This document shows positions 45,905 to 54,364 of a stretch of DNA of 64,000 bases, one piece after another. The stretch is taken from positions 124,001 through 188,000 of the forward strand of contig NZ_PPDK01000001.1 of assembly GCF_003074135.1 (NCBI RefSeq). The letters are read 5' to 3'. Below the pieces are notes generated by a model that saw nothing but the letters and a program-made list of their open reading frames with translations, had not been told where the DNA came from and ran no database searches. Origin of the DNA: Euzebya tangerina (GTDB lineage Bacteria; Actinomycetota; Nitriliruptoria; Euzebyales; Euzebyaceae). The position numbers and the translations under genes are program-made. Every line of letters begins with the position of its first letter. Positions within the stretch are counted from its first letter, which is position 1.

Positions 45905-46255
45905 ATGCACACCTCAACCGCCACCACCGGCGCCAGGACACGCCGCACTCCCGGAACACTCAGCCCCGCGGCATTCACCCTGATCGGACGGATCCACGCC
46001 CTCACCGATGGCCAGCGCGTCGCCAGCCCCGGCCTTCGTGAGGCGGTCGCGGTGCTGACTGCGGCGGCGGAGCCCGACCGGGCTGAGCGCCTTCACCCCC
46101 GATCGGGCGAGCCTCCCGCGCTGGTGGCCCGACTGGCTGTCTGGGCCGCGCGCCGAGTGGACGACACCACCGTGCTGCGCGCCTCGGCGATCCTGGACCA
46201 GAGCCGGGACACCGCACTCACGGAGTTGCTGGAGGGCCGCACGGCGCGCTGCTGA
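45905..46255 (+). CDS. Hypothetical protein, 116 residues
   Basis: No family recognised. A Thr/Arg-rich N-terminus (1-20) is followed by a probably helical Ala/Leu/Arg-rich body (SPAAFTLIGRIHALTDG .. RLAVWAARRVDDTTVLRASAILDQSR). A good ribosome site, AGGAGAGAGG, precedes the ATG at 45905. It lies 33 bp ahead of the Coq4-like gene, so the two may be cotranscribed. Confidence 0.6.
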   Translation: MHTSTATTGARTRRTPGTLSPAAFTLIGRIHALTDGQRVASPGLREAVAVLTAAAEPDRAERLHPRSGEPPALVARLAVWAARRVDDTTVLRASAILDQSRDTALTELLEGRTARC

Positions 46256-46288
46256 GGAGAACGACGCCGGTGTGGGTACGACTGGCCT

Positions 46289-47425
46289 ATGCCCACGCCA
46301 CTGCCCACCGCATCCGAGACGTTGCTCGGACCACCCTCACGCGACGAGGTTCAGTTCATCGCCCGCGGCCTCGTCTCGGCCTGCCGGCCCCACACCGGTC
46401 TGACGGACCTCCAGACCGTCGTCATCGAGGCCATCACGAAGTCGATGACCGGTGTGGAGGTCGACACCACCACACTCGAACCACTGGCACCCGACGCCTT
46501 CGCGGAGGGCCTGCGACGACGTGACCAGGCCTTCCGAACACGACTCGTCCAGATCATGGAGCTCGGCAACATGATCCTCACCCCACCGGACCCGGCCGTC
46601 GCAGAGCAGGTCGAGACGTTTGCGGTGGAACTGAACGCCGACCACGAGTGCATCCGGATCGCGCGCGAGGTGGCTGAGGGCTCGAGGCGGCTAGCTGCCA
46701 TCGACTTCGACCGGAACAGGTACCTGTCTTCCATCGCGGATGATGCGGTGACGGCCGCACACACGACGGGTGGGCTCGAGGACACCTGGAGCGGCTCCGT
46801 CATCGATGCCGACCTCGCCGCCCGCTGGCAGAGCCTGTCCGAACTGGCCCCTGACTCGATCGGCCGGAAGGTTCACAACTTCTATGTGGCACGAGGCTTT
46901 GCGTTCCCCGGCGAGGAGGGGTCGGCACCGCCACTGCTGGCCCAGCACGACTGGGTCCACGTGCTGGCCGACTTCGGGACCACGGTGGAGTCGGAGCTCG
47001 AGGTCTTCGGCTTCATCTCCCGCGCGTCGGACGACCCGGAGGCATTCGCGCTGCTGGCCATGGTGATCAACCTGTTCGAGACCGGCCAGCTGGATCACGC
47101 GGCGGGGATCTTCGAAGCCGATGCAGGACACCTGTCAGCCTGCGGCGTGCCCTGGCGGTTGGCTGACTCACTGCGGCGAGGAGCCCTGACCGATGGCAGC
47201 GTCGACTTCCTGGCAGTGGACTGGTTCGACCTGGCCGAGCAGACTCCCGAGCAGTTGCGTGACCACTTCGGCGTTCGTCCCAAGGCTGAAGAGGCCGTGC
47301 GCGCCGGCAGCGTCGGCCCCTGGGACCCGGGGGGCATCAGCCCGTTCCAGGTCAGGGCCGGCCGGGCTCTGGCCGACGACCGTGGCCGGGAGTACCGCAG
47401 CTTCGGGGCAACGCCGACCAGCTGA
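46289..47425 (+). CDS. Coq4-like domain protein
   Basis: 378 residues. The middle holds HDWVHVLADFGTTVESE, an exact HDxxH-x11-E pattern (H220, D221, H224, E236), the metal motif of COQ4. Flanking residues agree: DSIGRKVHNFYVARGF before, and VFGFISRA..FALLAMVINLFETG after. An N-terminal helical segment (about 20-130) precedes it. In eukaryotes COQ4 serves ubiquinone synthesis, yet actinobacteria generally use menaquinone, so the role here is open. The C-terminal 100 residues are not recognised. ATG at 46289, no strong ribosome site. Confidence 0.7.
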   Translation: MPTPLPTASETLLGPPSRDEVQFIARGLVSACRPHTGLTDLQTVVIEAITKSMTGVEVDTTTLEPLAPDAFAEGLRRRDQAFRTRLVQIMELGNMILTPPDPAVAEQVETFAVELNADHECIRIAREVAEGSRRLAAIDFDRNRYLSSIADDAVTAAHTTGGLEDTWSGSVIDADLAARWQSLSELAPDSIGRKVHNFYVARGFAFPGEEGSAPPLLAQHDWVHVLADFGTTVESELEVFGFISRASDDPEAFALLAMVINLFETGQLDHAAGIFEADAGHLSACGVPWRLADSLRRGALTDGSVDFLAVDWFDLAEQTPEQLRDHFGVRPKAEEAVRAGSVGPWDPGGISPFQVRAGRALADDRGREYRSFGATPTS

Positions 47426-47503
47426 CCAGGCCCGATCGACATCGGATGACCCTGGCCACGGTGGGCTGTCGCACCTCCATCGTAGGCTTGATCGGTTGTG
47501 CCA

Positions 47504-47524
47504 AACTTCGATCATGCCGAAGTT
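47504..47524. repeat. Inverted repeat around the ATPase start codon
   Basis: AACTTCG (47504-47510) and CGAAGTT (47518-47524) flank the 7-nt loop ATCATGC, which contains the initiator ATG at 47514. It may be an operator for autoregulation or an RNA hairpin that limits initiation. Confidence 0.5.
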
Positions 47525-48830
47525 CGTCAACCGTGAACAAGAGCTGATCGCACTGGAGCGAGCCTGCTCACCCGGCATGGCGGTCGTCAGTGGACGGCGC
47601 CGTGTGGGCAAGACAGCCTTGCTCGACCACTTCGCGGAGCGGCGGCGGGCGATCTTCCTGCCGGGGACCCGAGCACCGGTTGCCGAAGCCATGCGTCGAC
47701 TCGAGGAGCGGATCCGGCAGATCGCCCCGCCAGCTCCCGGCGATCTGCTGGACCTGGGACACCTCGAGTCGTGGGATGCGGCACTGGGGTACCTGATCGC
47801 CCGGGCTGCCGAGCAGCCGCTGTTGCTGGTGCTCGACGAGTTCCCCTACCTCTGCGAGTCCGACCCGTCGTTGCCGTCGACGCTGCAGGCCCGGTGGGAC
47901 CACCGTGGCGACAGCCAGTTGTCGGTTGTCCTGGCCGGCAGCCACGTCGGCATGATGGAGGAGTTGGTGGCCTCGGATGCCCCGTTGTTCGGACGCCCGG
48001 ACATGCACCTTCGCCTGCAGCCCTTCACGTGGCGGCACGCGCCTCTGCTGGTGGACTCCACTGACCCGGAGGTGTGGCTGGAGGCCTTCGTGACCGTCGG
48101 CGGGATGCCCCGCTACCTCTCCCTGTGGGACGGACGGCACGACGCCGCAACCAATCTCACCCACCTGCTCGACGGCCCCGGAGCGCCGCTCGGCGATGAG
48201 GGGACCGTGGTGCTCCAGGAGCTGACCCCCGGCTCCGCGGCCGCACGGGTACTCGAGTTGGTGGCGCTGGGGGCGGTCAGCTTCACCGAGATCCGCGATC
48301 GTGCCGGGACGGCCCCGGCGACGACGAGCGAGGCCCTCTCGTCCCTGGAACGGTTGGGGTTGCTCGATCGTCTGACCCCGGCGGGCGAGGACCCCCGGCG
48401 GACCAAGCGGGTCCGCTATCAGGTGCGCGATCCCTTCCTCCGGCTCTGGCTGGGTGTGGTCCTCCCCCACCGCGACAGCTTCGAGCTCGGCAGGGGCCAG
48501 GCCGTCCTACGACGGGCCGCCGACCGGATCGCCGCATCGCAGGCGGCCGCCCTGCGGGGCGTCGTGTCCGACTGGATGGCCGCCGACATCGGCGTGACGT
48601 GTGGCGAGTGGTGGGGCGGACCGGGCGAGGACGTCGTCGACGTCATCGCGGTCGACGGTCCCCACGTGCTCAAGGCAGCCAGCTGCCACTGGGCTGCCGG
48701 CGTGGACGGCGGTGTGTGGCGCGAGCGGGTGAGGCGGGAGATGGGCGACCGGCCTGGGGAGGTCGACGTCATCGCACGGACCGGCACGTCGGTCACCACG
48801 CCGGCGGCCCTCTATGACCGTGTCGCATAG
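47514..48830 (+). CDS. AAA ATPase of the archaeal-type ATPase_2 family with DUF234-like C-terminus
   Basis: 438 residues. FVNREQELIALERA, Walker A VVSGRRRVGKTALL, Walker B LLLVLDEFPYL and sensor VVLAGSHVGMMEEL are typical of the prokaryotic ATPase_2 family. A winged-helix segment (LGAVSFTEIRDRAGTAPATTSEALSSLERLGLLDRL) and a nuclease-like DUF234 domain (YQVRDPFLRLWLGVVLPHRD) follow. Function of the family is not established; stress and defence links have been suggested. The start codon sits in the loop of the 7-bp inverted repeat at 47504-47524. Confidence 0.8.
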   Translation: MPKFVNREQELIALERACSPGMAVVSGRRRVGKTALLDHFAERRRAIFLPGTRAPVAEAMRRLEERIRQIAPPAPGDLLDLGHLESWDAALGYLIARAAEQPLLLVLDEFPYLCESDPSLPSTLQARWDHRGDSQLSVVLAGSHVGMMEELVASDAPLFGRPDMHLRLQPFTWRHAPLLVDSTDPEVWLEAFVTVGGMPRYLSLWDGRHDAATNLTHLLDGPGAPLGDEGTVVLQELTPGSAAARVLELVALGAVSFTEIRDRAGTAPATTSEALSSLERLGLLDRLTPAGEDPRRTKRVRYQVRDPFLRLWLGVVLPHRDSFELGRGQAVLRRAADRIAASQAAALRGVVSDWMAADIGVTCGEWWGGPGEDVVDVIAVDGPHVLKAASCHWAAGVDGGVWRERVRREMGDRPGEVDVIARTGTSVTTPAALYDRVA

Positions 48831-48844
48831 ACTCCCCTCTTGAC

Positions 48845-49099
48845 ATGGGATTCGTGACCGGTGACCGGAAGAAGGGCGACGAGCAGCAGCCCGGCGGCGG
48901 CTCTGGGCTGACGATGGACCTCGAGATGCGGGCCTGCCCCGCGTGCCGCCGCGAGGTGCACGCCTGGCAGGACAACTGCCCCGACTGCGGCGTGCAGGCT
49001 GTGGACCGGACATCGCTGGCCAGCGGGATGCCGGCCATTCCGGCGCACCTGCTGGAGGACGAGCCGGACGCGGCGGAGGACGCCGACCTCGACGAGTGA
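48845..49099 (+). CDS. Small zinc-ribbon protein
   Basis: 84 residues. Two CxxC knuckles (CPAC and CPDC) 11 residues apart form a zinc ribbon in the middle; the N-terminus is Gly/Lys-rich and the C-terminus very acidic (DEPDAAEDADLDE). No enzyme domain. It starts 14 bp after the ATPase stop, on the same strand, so cotranscription is likely. Function unknown. Confidence 0.65.
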   Translation: MGFVTGDRKKGDEQQPGGGSGLTMDLEMRACPACRREVHAWQDNCPDCGVQAVDRTSLASGMPAIPAHLLEDEPDAAEDADLDE

Positions 49100-49267
49100 G
49101 TGTGTGCCGAGGGTCCCTCCATCAGGGGTGAGGGTGGGACGGCCGAGGGTGCGAGCCCTGGTGGGTCGTTGATGACCTTGTTACCGTTCGCCCACTGAGC
49201 AGCTCCCAGCGGGCCTGACCTGATCGCCCCGGCTGCGACTGCGCCCAATCGCACCAGTGGAGGATCC

Positions 49268-50275
49268 ATGCTGTCCAGAACCGTCAACGTCGCCGCCGTG
49301 CAGGCCGAGCCCATTTGGTTCGACATGGACGCCACGACCGACAAGGTCGTCTCACTCATCGGGGAAGCCGCCCGCAACGGCGCCGAGCTGATCGCCTTCC
49401 CCGAGACCTTCATCCCCGGCTACCCATGGCACATCTGGCTCGACAGCCCTGCAGCCGGCATGGCCCACGTGCCGACGTACCTGGCCAACTCCCCCACCAT
49501 CGACGGGCCCCAGATGGCCAAGGTCGCCGACGCCGCGCGATCAGGCGAGATCACCGTCGTCCTGGGCCACAGCGAGCGCGACGGCGGCAGTGTCTACATG
49601 GGGCAGGCTGTGTTCGACCCCTCGGGCGCGATGATCAAGGCGCGCCGCAAGTTGAAGCCGACTCACGTGGAGCGGTCCGTGTTCGGCGAGGGGGACGGCT
49701 CGGACCTCGACGTCGTCGACATGGAGTACGGCAAGGTGGGTGCACTGTGCTGCTGGGAGCATCTGCAGCCGCTCTCGAAGTACGCCATGTACAGCATGGG
49801 TGAGGACATCCACTGCGCGGCGTGGCCCTCGTTCTCGCTGTACCGGGGTGCTGCTCAGGCACTCGGGCCAGAGGTGAACAACGCCGCCAGCCTGATGTAC
49901 GCCGTCGAGGGCCAGTGCTTCGTGGTCGCTCCCTGCGCCGTGGTGCTGGACGCTGGGCAGGAGCTGTTCTGCGACACCGAGACCAAGAAGGCCTTGCTCG
50001 GGCGTGGCGGTGGCTTCGCACGGATCTACGGTCCGGAGGGGACGATGTTGGCCGAGCCGCTGGCGGAGGACGAGGAGGGGATCCTCTACGCCGACTGTGA
50101 TCCGGCGCTGCAGGCCATCGCCAAGTCCGCGGCTGATCCGATCGGCCACTACAGCCGGCCCGACGTGACCCAGCTGCTGTTGAACCGGGAGCCGCAGCGC
50201 CCGGTCGTCGCCGAGGCACCGCCAGCGGCGGACGTCACCGTGGTCGATGTGACCGAGGAGTCGGTGGAGGCCTGA
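49268..50275 (+). CDS. Nitrilase
   Basis: 335 residues, carbon-nitrogen hydrolase superfamily. The catalytic triad is visible: E46 in FPETFIPGYP, K130 in RKLKPTHVER, and C162 in ALCCWEH; GYPWHIW and CCWEHLQPLSKYAMYS are typical of true nitrilases rather than amidases. It hydrolyses nitriles to acids and ammonia in the cytoplasm. ATG at 49268 behind GTGGAGG. It stands alone: no nitrile hydratase or amidase neighbours. The upstream 168 bp (49100-49267) show no confident promoter; a terminator follows. Confidence 0.92.
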   Translation: MLSRTVNVAAVQAEPIWFDMDATTDKVVSLIGEAARNGAELIAFPETFIPGYPWHIWLDSPAAGMAHVPTYLANSPTIDGPQMAKVADAARSGEITVVLGHSERDGGSVYMGQAVFDPSGAMIKARRKLKPTHVERSVFGEGDGSDLDVVDMEYGKVGALCCWEHLQPLSKYAMYSMGEDIHCAAWPSFSLYRGAAQALGPEVNNAASLMYAVEGQCFVVAPCAVVLDAGQELFCDTETKKALLGRGGGFARIYGPEGTMLAEPLAEDEEGILYADCDPALQAIAKSAADPIGHYSRPDVTQLLLNREPQRPVVAEAPPAADVTVVDVTEESVEA

Positions 50276-50287
50276 GCGGAAAGAGTG

Positions 50288-50319
50288 ACGGGTCGGTCCG
50301 CACCTGCGAACCGACCCGT
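50288..50319 (+). terminator. Terminator-like hairpin after the nitrilase gene
   Basis: ACGGGTCGGT (50288-50297) and its exact complement (50310-50319) form a 10-bp stem with a 12-nt loop. It sits 12 nt after the stop and between convergent genes, so it could serve both. No T-tract. Confidence 0.65.
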
Positions 50320-50342
50320 CTCAGGACGTGTGGTGCCGAGGC

Positions 50343-51233
50343 TCAGTCGGAGCGGACCCGCACCTCTATCTCGACCGAGCCATCCTCGATCTCTGCCTCG
50401 AAGTCGACGCGGGTGGTGCCGTCGGTGAAGCTGACTTCGACCTCGTCCTCGTCATCCTCGTCGTCGTCCGGTCGGATCTGCCAGCCGTCGTTCGGCACGG
50501 CGTCGACCAGGACCAGACCGTCTGCCGTTCGGCTGATGGTCACCGTTCCGGCGATGTTGGCCTCGAACGTCCCGGTCTCGCCGACGGCCAAGTCGACGTA
50601 CTGCTCCTCGACGACGCGATCGTCCTCATCGCCGGGATCCGTGTCGTTGCCCGTGTCGACATACGGCGGGCGAACGCTTGCGGCGGCCACCGCCTGACGG
50701 ACGATGGCATCACAGATCGCGTCCGGACCACCCAGGGCGACCACCTTGTGCGGCCGCAATCGGTTGACCTCGCGGGCCACGACCGGCGGCAGATCGCCGC
50801 AGTTGGGGACCAGCAGGACGGGACCTCGGCGGAGCGAGCCAGCTGCGACCGCGTCGACGAAGTTCCTGGCCTGGGCCAGGTAGACCTCACGGGAACCGCG
50901 GGGGAACTCGTACCTGCTGATCGCAACGGAGGTGGAGATCCGGTCGGGACCGAACACGCGCGCAGCCGTCACGTTGGGGTGGCCTGGACGATCATCGTCG
51001 TCGTGATCATCGTCGTCGCGATCGTCGTCGCCATCGTCTCCCTCCTCGTGATCGTCGTCGTCACCATCGTCGTCATCGTCGTCGTGCTCGCCTGGGTCCT
51101 CGGTTCGGCCCTCGTCGGGCCGTTCGTCCTCACCTCCGGAGTCACCTTGCGCGGTGGCGACCGATGAGAGCCCGATGACGAGCCCGATGAGCAGGACCAG
51201 GATCAGCCCGGTCGATTTGAGGGATTGCAGCAT
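50343..51233 (-). CDS. Secreted acidic protein with cell-wall-binding repeat (CWB2-like)
   Basis: 296 residues. A Sec signal peptide (1-28, cut near ATA-QG) leads into an Asp-rich tract (about 40-82) and then RVFGPDRISTSVAISRYEFP .. VYLAQARNFVDAVAAGSLRRGPVLLVP .. KVVALGGPDAI, the pattern of the cell-wall-binding repeat 2 family. A C-terminal acidic beta-rich region (VEVSFTDGTTRVDFEAEIEDG) has no match I know. Likely attached non-covalently to the cell wall. Follows the preceding acidic membrane protein by 44 bp, probably one operon. Confidence 0.78.
   Translation of the reverse strand: MLQSLKSTGLILVLLIGLVIGLSSVATAQGDSGGEDERPDEGRTEDPGEHDDDDDDGDDDDHEEGDDGDDDRDDDDHDDDDRPGHPNVTAARVFGPDRISTSVAISRYEFPRGSREVYLAQARNFVDAVAAGSLRRGPVLLVPNCGDLPPVVAREVNRLRPHKVVALGGPDAICDAIVRQAVAAASVRPPYVDTGNDTDPGDEDDRVVEEQYVDLAVGETGTFEANIAGTVTISRTADGLVLVDAVPNDGWQIRPDDDEDDEDEVEVSFTDGTTRVDFEAEIEDGSVEIEVRVRSD
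50993..51090. repeat. GTC/ATC-rich trinucleotide-like low-complexity tract
   Basis: On the minus strand this is the Asp-coding tract (GAC/GAT with occasional His, Glu and Arg) of the CWB2-like protein. Such tracts slip easily and may vary in length between strains. Confidence 0.8.
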
Positions 51234-51277
51234 GCGTGTTCCTTTCGTGTGAGATGGCGATGCTGGTCTGGTGCAGG

Positions 51278-52201
51278 TCAGCCGTCGTCCGGCTCGTCCC
51301 GTTCTTCGATGTCGTCGGGTTCGTCCGGCTCATCACGCTCGTCCGGCTCATCCCGTTCGTCCGGCGGTTCGCGCTCATCGGCGGAGCCGGGGGCGCTCGA
51401 GTGGCCCTCAGCGGGCCGGTCCGGTCCGTCGGGACGCTCAGCCGGCTCGTCCCGGGACTGCTCAGCGTCCTCGCCGGTCTCTTCCGCCTCCTCGCGGGCC
51501 TCCTCGCGGGCCTCTTCGCGGGCCTCTTCGCGGTCCTCGTCCCGATCGTCGTCGACCGCAGGGCGAATGGGAGGGTCGCGGGGCGGCCCCTCATCGGGCG
51601 CCGGGCGGTCACCGGGGCGGCTGTCCTCGTCGCCGCGATCGTCAGCCTCATCGGCCTCGTCGTCATCGTCACTGGCAGCGGGGCGGGCTGACGGCCTGGC
51701 CGGTCGGTCGGGCGGCCCGGCAGCCGCGTGGCCCGTCGGTGGCGCCGATGCGGTTGTACTGGCCGGGGCTTCAGTGACGGGCGGGGTGGAGGGAGCAGGC
51801 TCGGCCCCACGACCGTCCCGCTCCGAGGGTTCTTCCGAACCGTTGGGCTGCTCGGTCGGCGCAACGGTCGCCTCTGTGGCCGTCGGCGACGGAGGAGACG
51901 AGGGGATTGACGAGGTCGGCGTCGGCCGTTCCGTCCCAGCCAAGATCATCGGCTCCTGCTCGAGCCACAAGCCCTCCCCGGGAGCGGTCACGTCGCCGAC
52001 GACCACCAGTCCGATGATCCGCCCGGCGGCCATCCCCAGCGCCAACATGACGCCGACCAGGAGCAGCCCGCGCAGCAGTCCTTGTGCTGTGAGGCCAGTG
52101 GCCGTGGATGAACCGACGCCGACGAGCGGACGACGTCGTGGGTCGTGCAGGACCACCGTTGGACGGTCGTCGTGCGGCTCGGACGGCTGCATGCGTTGCA
52201 T
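51278..52201 (-). CDS. Single-pass membrane protein with long acidic/repetitive tail
   Basis: 307 residues, no family recognised. One membrane helix (about 42-68, LLRGLLLVGVMLALGMAAG) is followed by a Pro/Thr/Ser-rich region and then highly charged repeats, EEAR copies and EPDERD copies. The outside portion is thus disordered and acidic, like a surface stalk. It precedes the CWB2-like gene by 44 bp, and both are very Asp/Glu-rich, suggesting a joint cell-surface role. The ATG at 52201 lies 84 bp from the divergent histidine kinase start. Confidence 0.65.
   Translation of the reverse strand: MQRMQPSEPHDDRPTVVLHDPRRRPLVGVGSSTATGLTAQGLLRGLLLVGVMLALGMAAGRIIGLVVVGDVTAPGEGLWLEQEPMILAGTERPTPTSSIPSSPPSPTATEATVAPTEQPNGSEEPSERDGRGAEPAPSTPPVTEAPASTTASAPPTGHAAAGPPDRPARPSARPAASDDDDEADEADDRGDEDSRPGDRPAPDEGPPRDPPIRPAVDDDRDEDREEAREEAREEAREEAEETGEDAEQSRDEPAERPDGPDRPAEGHSSAPGSADEREPPDERDEPDERDEPDEPDDIEERDEPDDG
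51487..51534. repeat. Four 12-bp tandem repeats coding EEAR
   Basis: Units start at 51487, 51499, 51511 and 51523; the last ends in a diverged base. On the minus strand each encodes an acidic-basic tetrapeptide of the EEAR type. In-frame and period 12, so expansion would not break the gene. Confidence 0.85.
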
Positions 52202-52285
52202 GGTGTGCTCTGTATCGGCCGCCGTCGATCAGACCTTCGTCGTAGTACCCCCATCCCGTGTGCGTGGGTTCGGCATGATGAGGTC

Positions 52286-53593
52286 GTGGAAGGCGTGGCA
52301 CCCATACCGTCAGTTGCCGCCTTCGTCTGGCGGTTTCTGTTCACCGGTCTGCTGGCACTCACCGTGATCGTCCTCGCCACCGGACAGATAAGTCGCAGTC
52401 TCGGCGAGGAGCAGGCGCTGGGAGAGGCGCGTGCCATCGCACGCCTGACCGGCGTCGGGATCGTCCAGCCACAGCTCGACGCCGCCGTCCTCGCGGGCGA
52501 TCCTGCGGCACTCGACGATCTGAATGCTGTCGTGCGCGACTCCGTCATCTCGGGATCTCTCGTTCGGGTGAAGCTCTGGTCGGCCGACGACGAGATCCTC
52601 TACTCCGATGAGAGTCGGTTGATCGGGCAGTCGTTCGAGGCAGACAGCTCGCGAGCGCAGGCGCTGCAACAAGGTGCGATCGTGAGCGAGATCAGCGACC
52701 TGTCGGAACCGGAGAACCGGTTCGAGCGAGCGGGCGATGCGCTGCTCGAGGTCTACGTCCCGCTCCTCGCCGATGAGACCCCGGTCCTCTACGAGGCCTA
52801 CTTCCAGCTGGATCGCGTGCAGGCCGCCGGGCGTGAGGCGTGGATCGCGTTCGCCCCGTTGGCCATCGGCGCGCTGGTGGTGCTGCAACTGGTCCAGGTC
52901 CCCATCGCCTGGTCGATGGCCCGCCGCATCCGTGACCAGGCGATCCGAAGCCAGACGCTACTGGAACGAGCCTTGACGGCCTCAGCCGTGGAGCGACGTC
53001 GGATCTCCGGCGATCTGCACGACGGGGTGGTCCAAGACCTCACCGGCATCTCCTATGAGCTCAGCGGACTGGCCGCGTCCGATGACATGTCCGAGGTGGC
53101 TGCAGCGGCGACCCGCATCCGCGGGTGCGTCCAACAGCTCCGGTCCCTGCTGGTCGACATCTACCCACCCGATCTGGAGGCGGACGGCCTGGGACCGGCC
53201 CTCCGTGATCTCATCGCCCGTCACGGCGAGCGGGGCATGGCCGTCGAGTTGGAGGCGCCCGACGAGCTCGACCTCCCCGCTGCGCAGTCGGCGTTGCTGT
53301 ACCGCATCGCGCAGGAGGCCTTGCGGAACACCGCCGCGCATGCCAAGGCGTCGGCCGTTCGGGTGGTGCTGACACGCGACGCAGACGGAGGCGTGGTCAT
53401 GGCCATCGATGACGACGGCCTGGGCTTCGACGTCGCCAGCCTGGTGGAGGACGACGGTGCACCAGCCGTCGCCGATCCCCGGCACTTCGGGCTCCGAATC
53501 CTGCGCGACAGCGCCGCCGAGTTGGGCGGACGGCTGACCATCAGCAGCGGGCACGGAGAGGGGACACGCGTCGCCGTGACGATCCCGTCATGA
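52286..53593 (+). CDS. NarL-type sensor histidine kinase
   Basis: 435 residues. Two membrane helices (about 11-31 and 190-215) bracket an extracytoplasmic sensor domain. HisKA_3 box with phospho-accepting H245 in ERRRISGDLHDGVVQDL, then an ATPase domain with RIAQEALRNTAAHAKAS (N box), DDDGLGFD (G1) and GLRILRDSAAELGGRL. The GTG at 52286 is chosen as the start. Its stop overlaps the response regulator start (ATGA). The signal is unknown; the acidic surface genes next door could be targets. Confidence 0.9.
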   Translation: MEGVAPIPSVAAFVWRFLFTGLLALTVIVLATGQISRSLGEEQALGEARAIARLTGVGIVQPQLDAAVLAGDPAALDDLNAVVRDSVISGSLVRVKLWSADDEILYSDESRLIGQSFEADSSRAQALQQGAIVSEISDLSEPENRFERAGDALLEVYVPLLADETPVLYEAYFQLDRVQAAGREAWIAFAPLAIGALVVLQLVQVPIAWSMARRIRDQAIRSQTLLERALTASAVERRRISGDLHDGVVQDLTGISYELSGLAASDDMSEVAAAATRIRGCVQQLRSLLVDIYPPDLEADGLGPALRDLIARHGERGMAVELEAPDELDLPAAQSALLYRIAQEALRNTAAHAKASAVRVVLTRDADGGVVMAIDDDGLGFDVASLVEDDGAPAVADPRHFGLRILRDSAAELGGRLTISSGHGEGTRVAVTIPS

Positions 53594-54309
53594 GTACCCC
53601 GACCGATTCGTCGGGCGTGCCTGGCCCCCAGGCGGAGTCCACGGACGATCACGTGCGCCTCATCATCGTCGATGACCACGCGGTGGTCCGGACCGGTCTC
53701 GAACGGCTGGTCGATGGCTGGGCCGACATCGAGCTGGTCGGCACCGCAGCCGACGGGCAGGAGGCGGTCGACATGGTCGCGCGGCTGGCCGACTCGGGAC
53801 GGAAACCAGACGTGGCACTCATGGACCTGGCGATGCCGGTCCTCGATGGTGTCGCCGCCACCGCGCAGCTGAAGCGGGACCATCCGACGCTCCGCGTGGT
53901 GGTCCTCACCAGCCTCGGCGAACGTTCACAGATCGCTGCAGCGATCGACGCCGGGGCTGATGGGTACCTCTTCAAGCACGCCGAGCCCGACGAGATCGCG
54001 GCTGCCATCCGCAGCGTGGCCGGCGGTGACGCGGTCCTGGATCCCAAGGCGGCACGCGTTCTCCTCGACAGCCGCGGGCCGTCCTCGACACCCCTGGCGG
54101 AGACCCAGAACCCGCTGAGCCAGCGAGAGGAACAGGTCATTCGCCTGGTCCACGAGGGTCTGGCGAACAAGCAGATCGCCCGGCGACTCGGCATCGCGGA
54201 GCGAACGGTCAAGACCCACCTCACCAATGCCTTCAAGCGCCTCGGAGTGGAGGATCGGACGCAGGCTGCTCTGTGGGCACAGACCAACCTGATCGATCGG
54301 TCGAGCTGA
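53590..54309 (+). CDS. NarL/LuxR-type response regulator
   Basis: 239 residues. Receiver domain about 20-140: acidic D28/D29, phosphorylated D79 in VALMDLAMPVLDG, conserved Lys in YLFKHA. C-terminal LuxR-type HTH: NPLSQREEQVIRLVHEGLANKQIARRLGIAERTVKTHLTNAFKRLGV. Partner of the histidine kinase with which it overlaps by 4 nt. It regulates transcription as a DNA-binding dimer; target genes are not visible. Confidence 0.94.
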   Translation: MSTPTDSSGVPGPQAESTDDHVRLIIVDDHAVVRTGLERLVDGWADIELVGTAADGQEAVDMVARLADSGRKPDVALMDLAMPVLDGVAATAQLKRDHPTLRVVVLTSLGERSQIAAAIDAGADGYLFKHAEPDEIAAAIRSVAGGDAVLDPKAARVLLDSRGPSSTPLAETQNPLSQREEQVIRLVHEGLANKQIARRLGIAERTVKTHLTNAFKRLGVEDRTQAALWAQTNLIDRSS

Positions 54310-54364
54310 GGAGCGGGCGCCGGGGTGGTGGAATAACGGCGGAACCGCCGCCATTGCAGCCTGC

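Noticed and set aside
51487-51534. Short regular repeats as a CRISPR array
   Set aside because: Units are 12 bp without spacers, in frame with a coding region; they encode EEAR.
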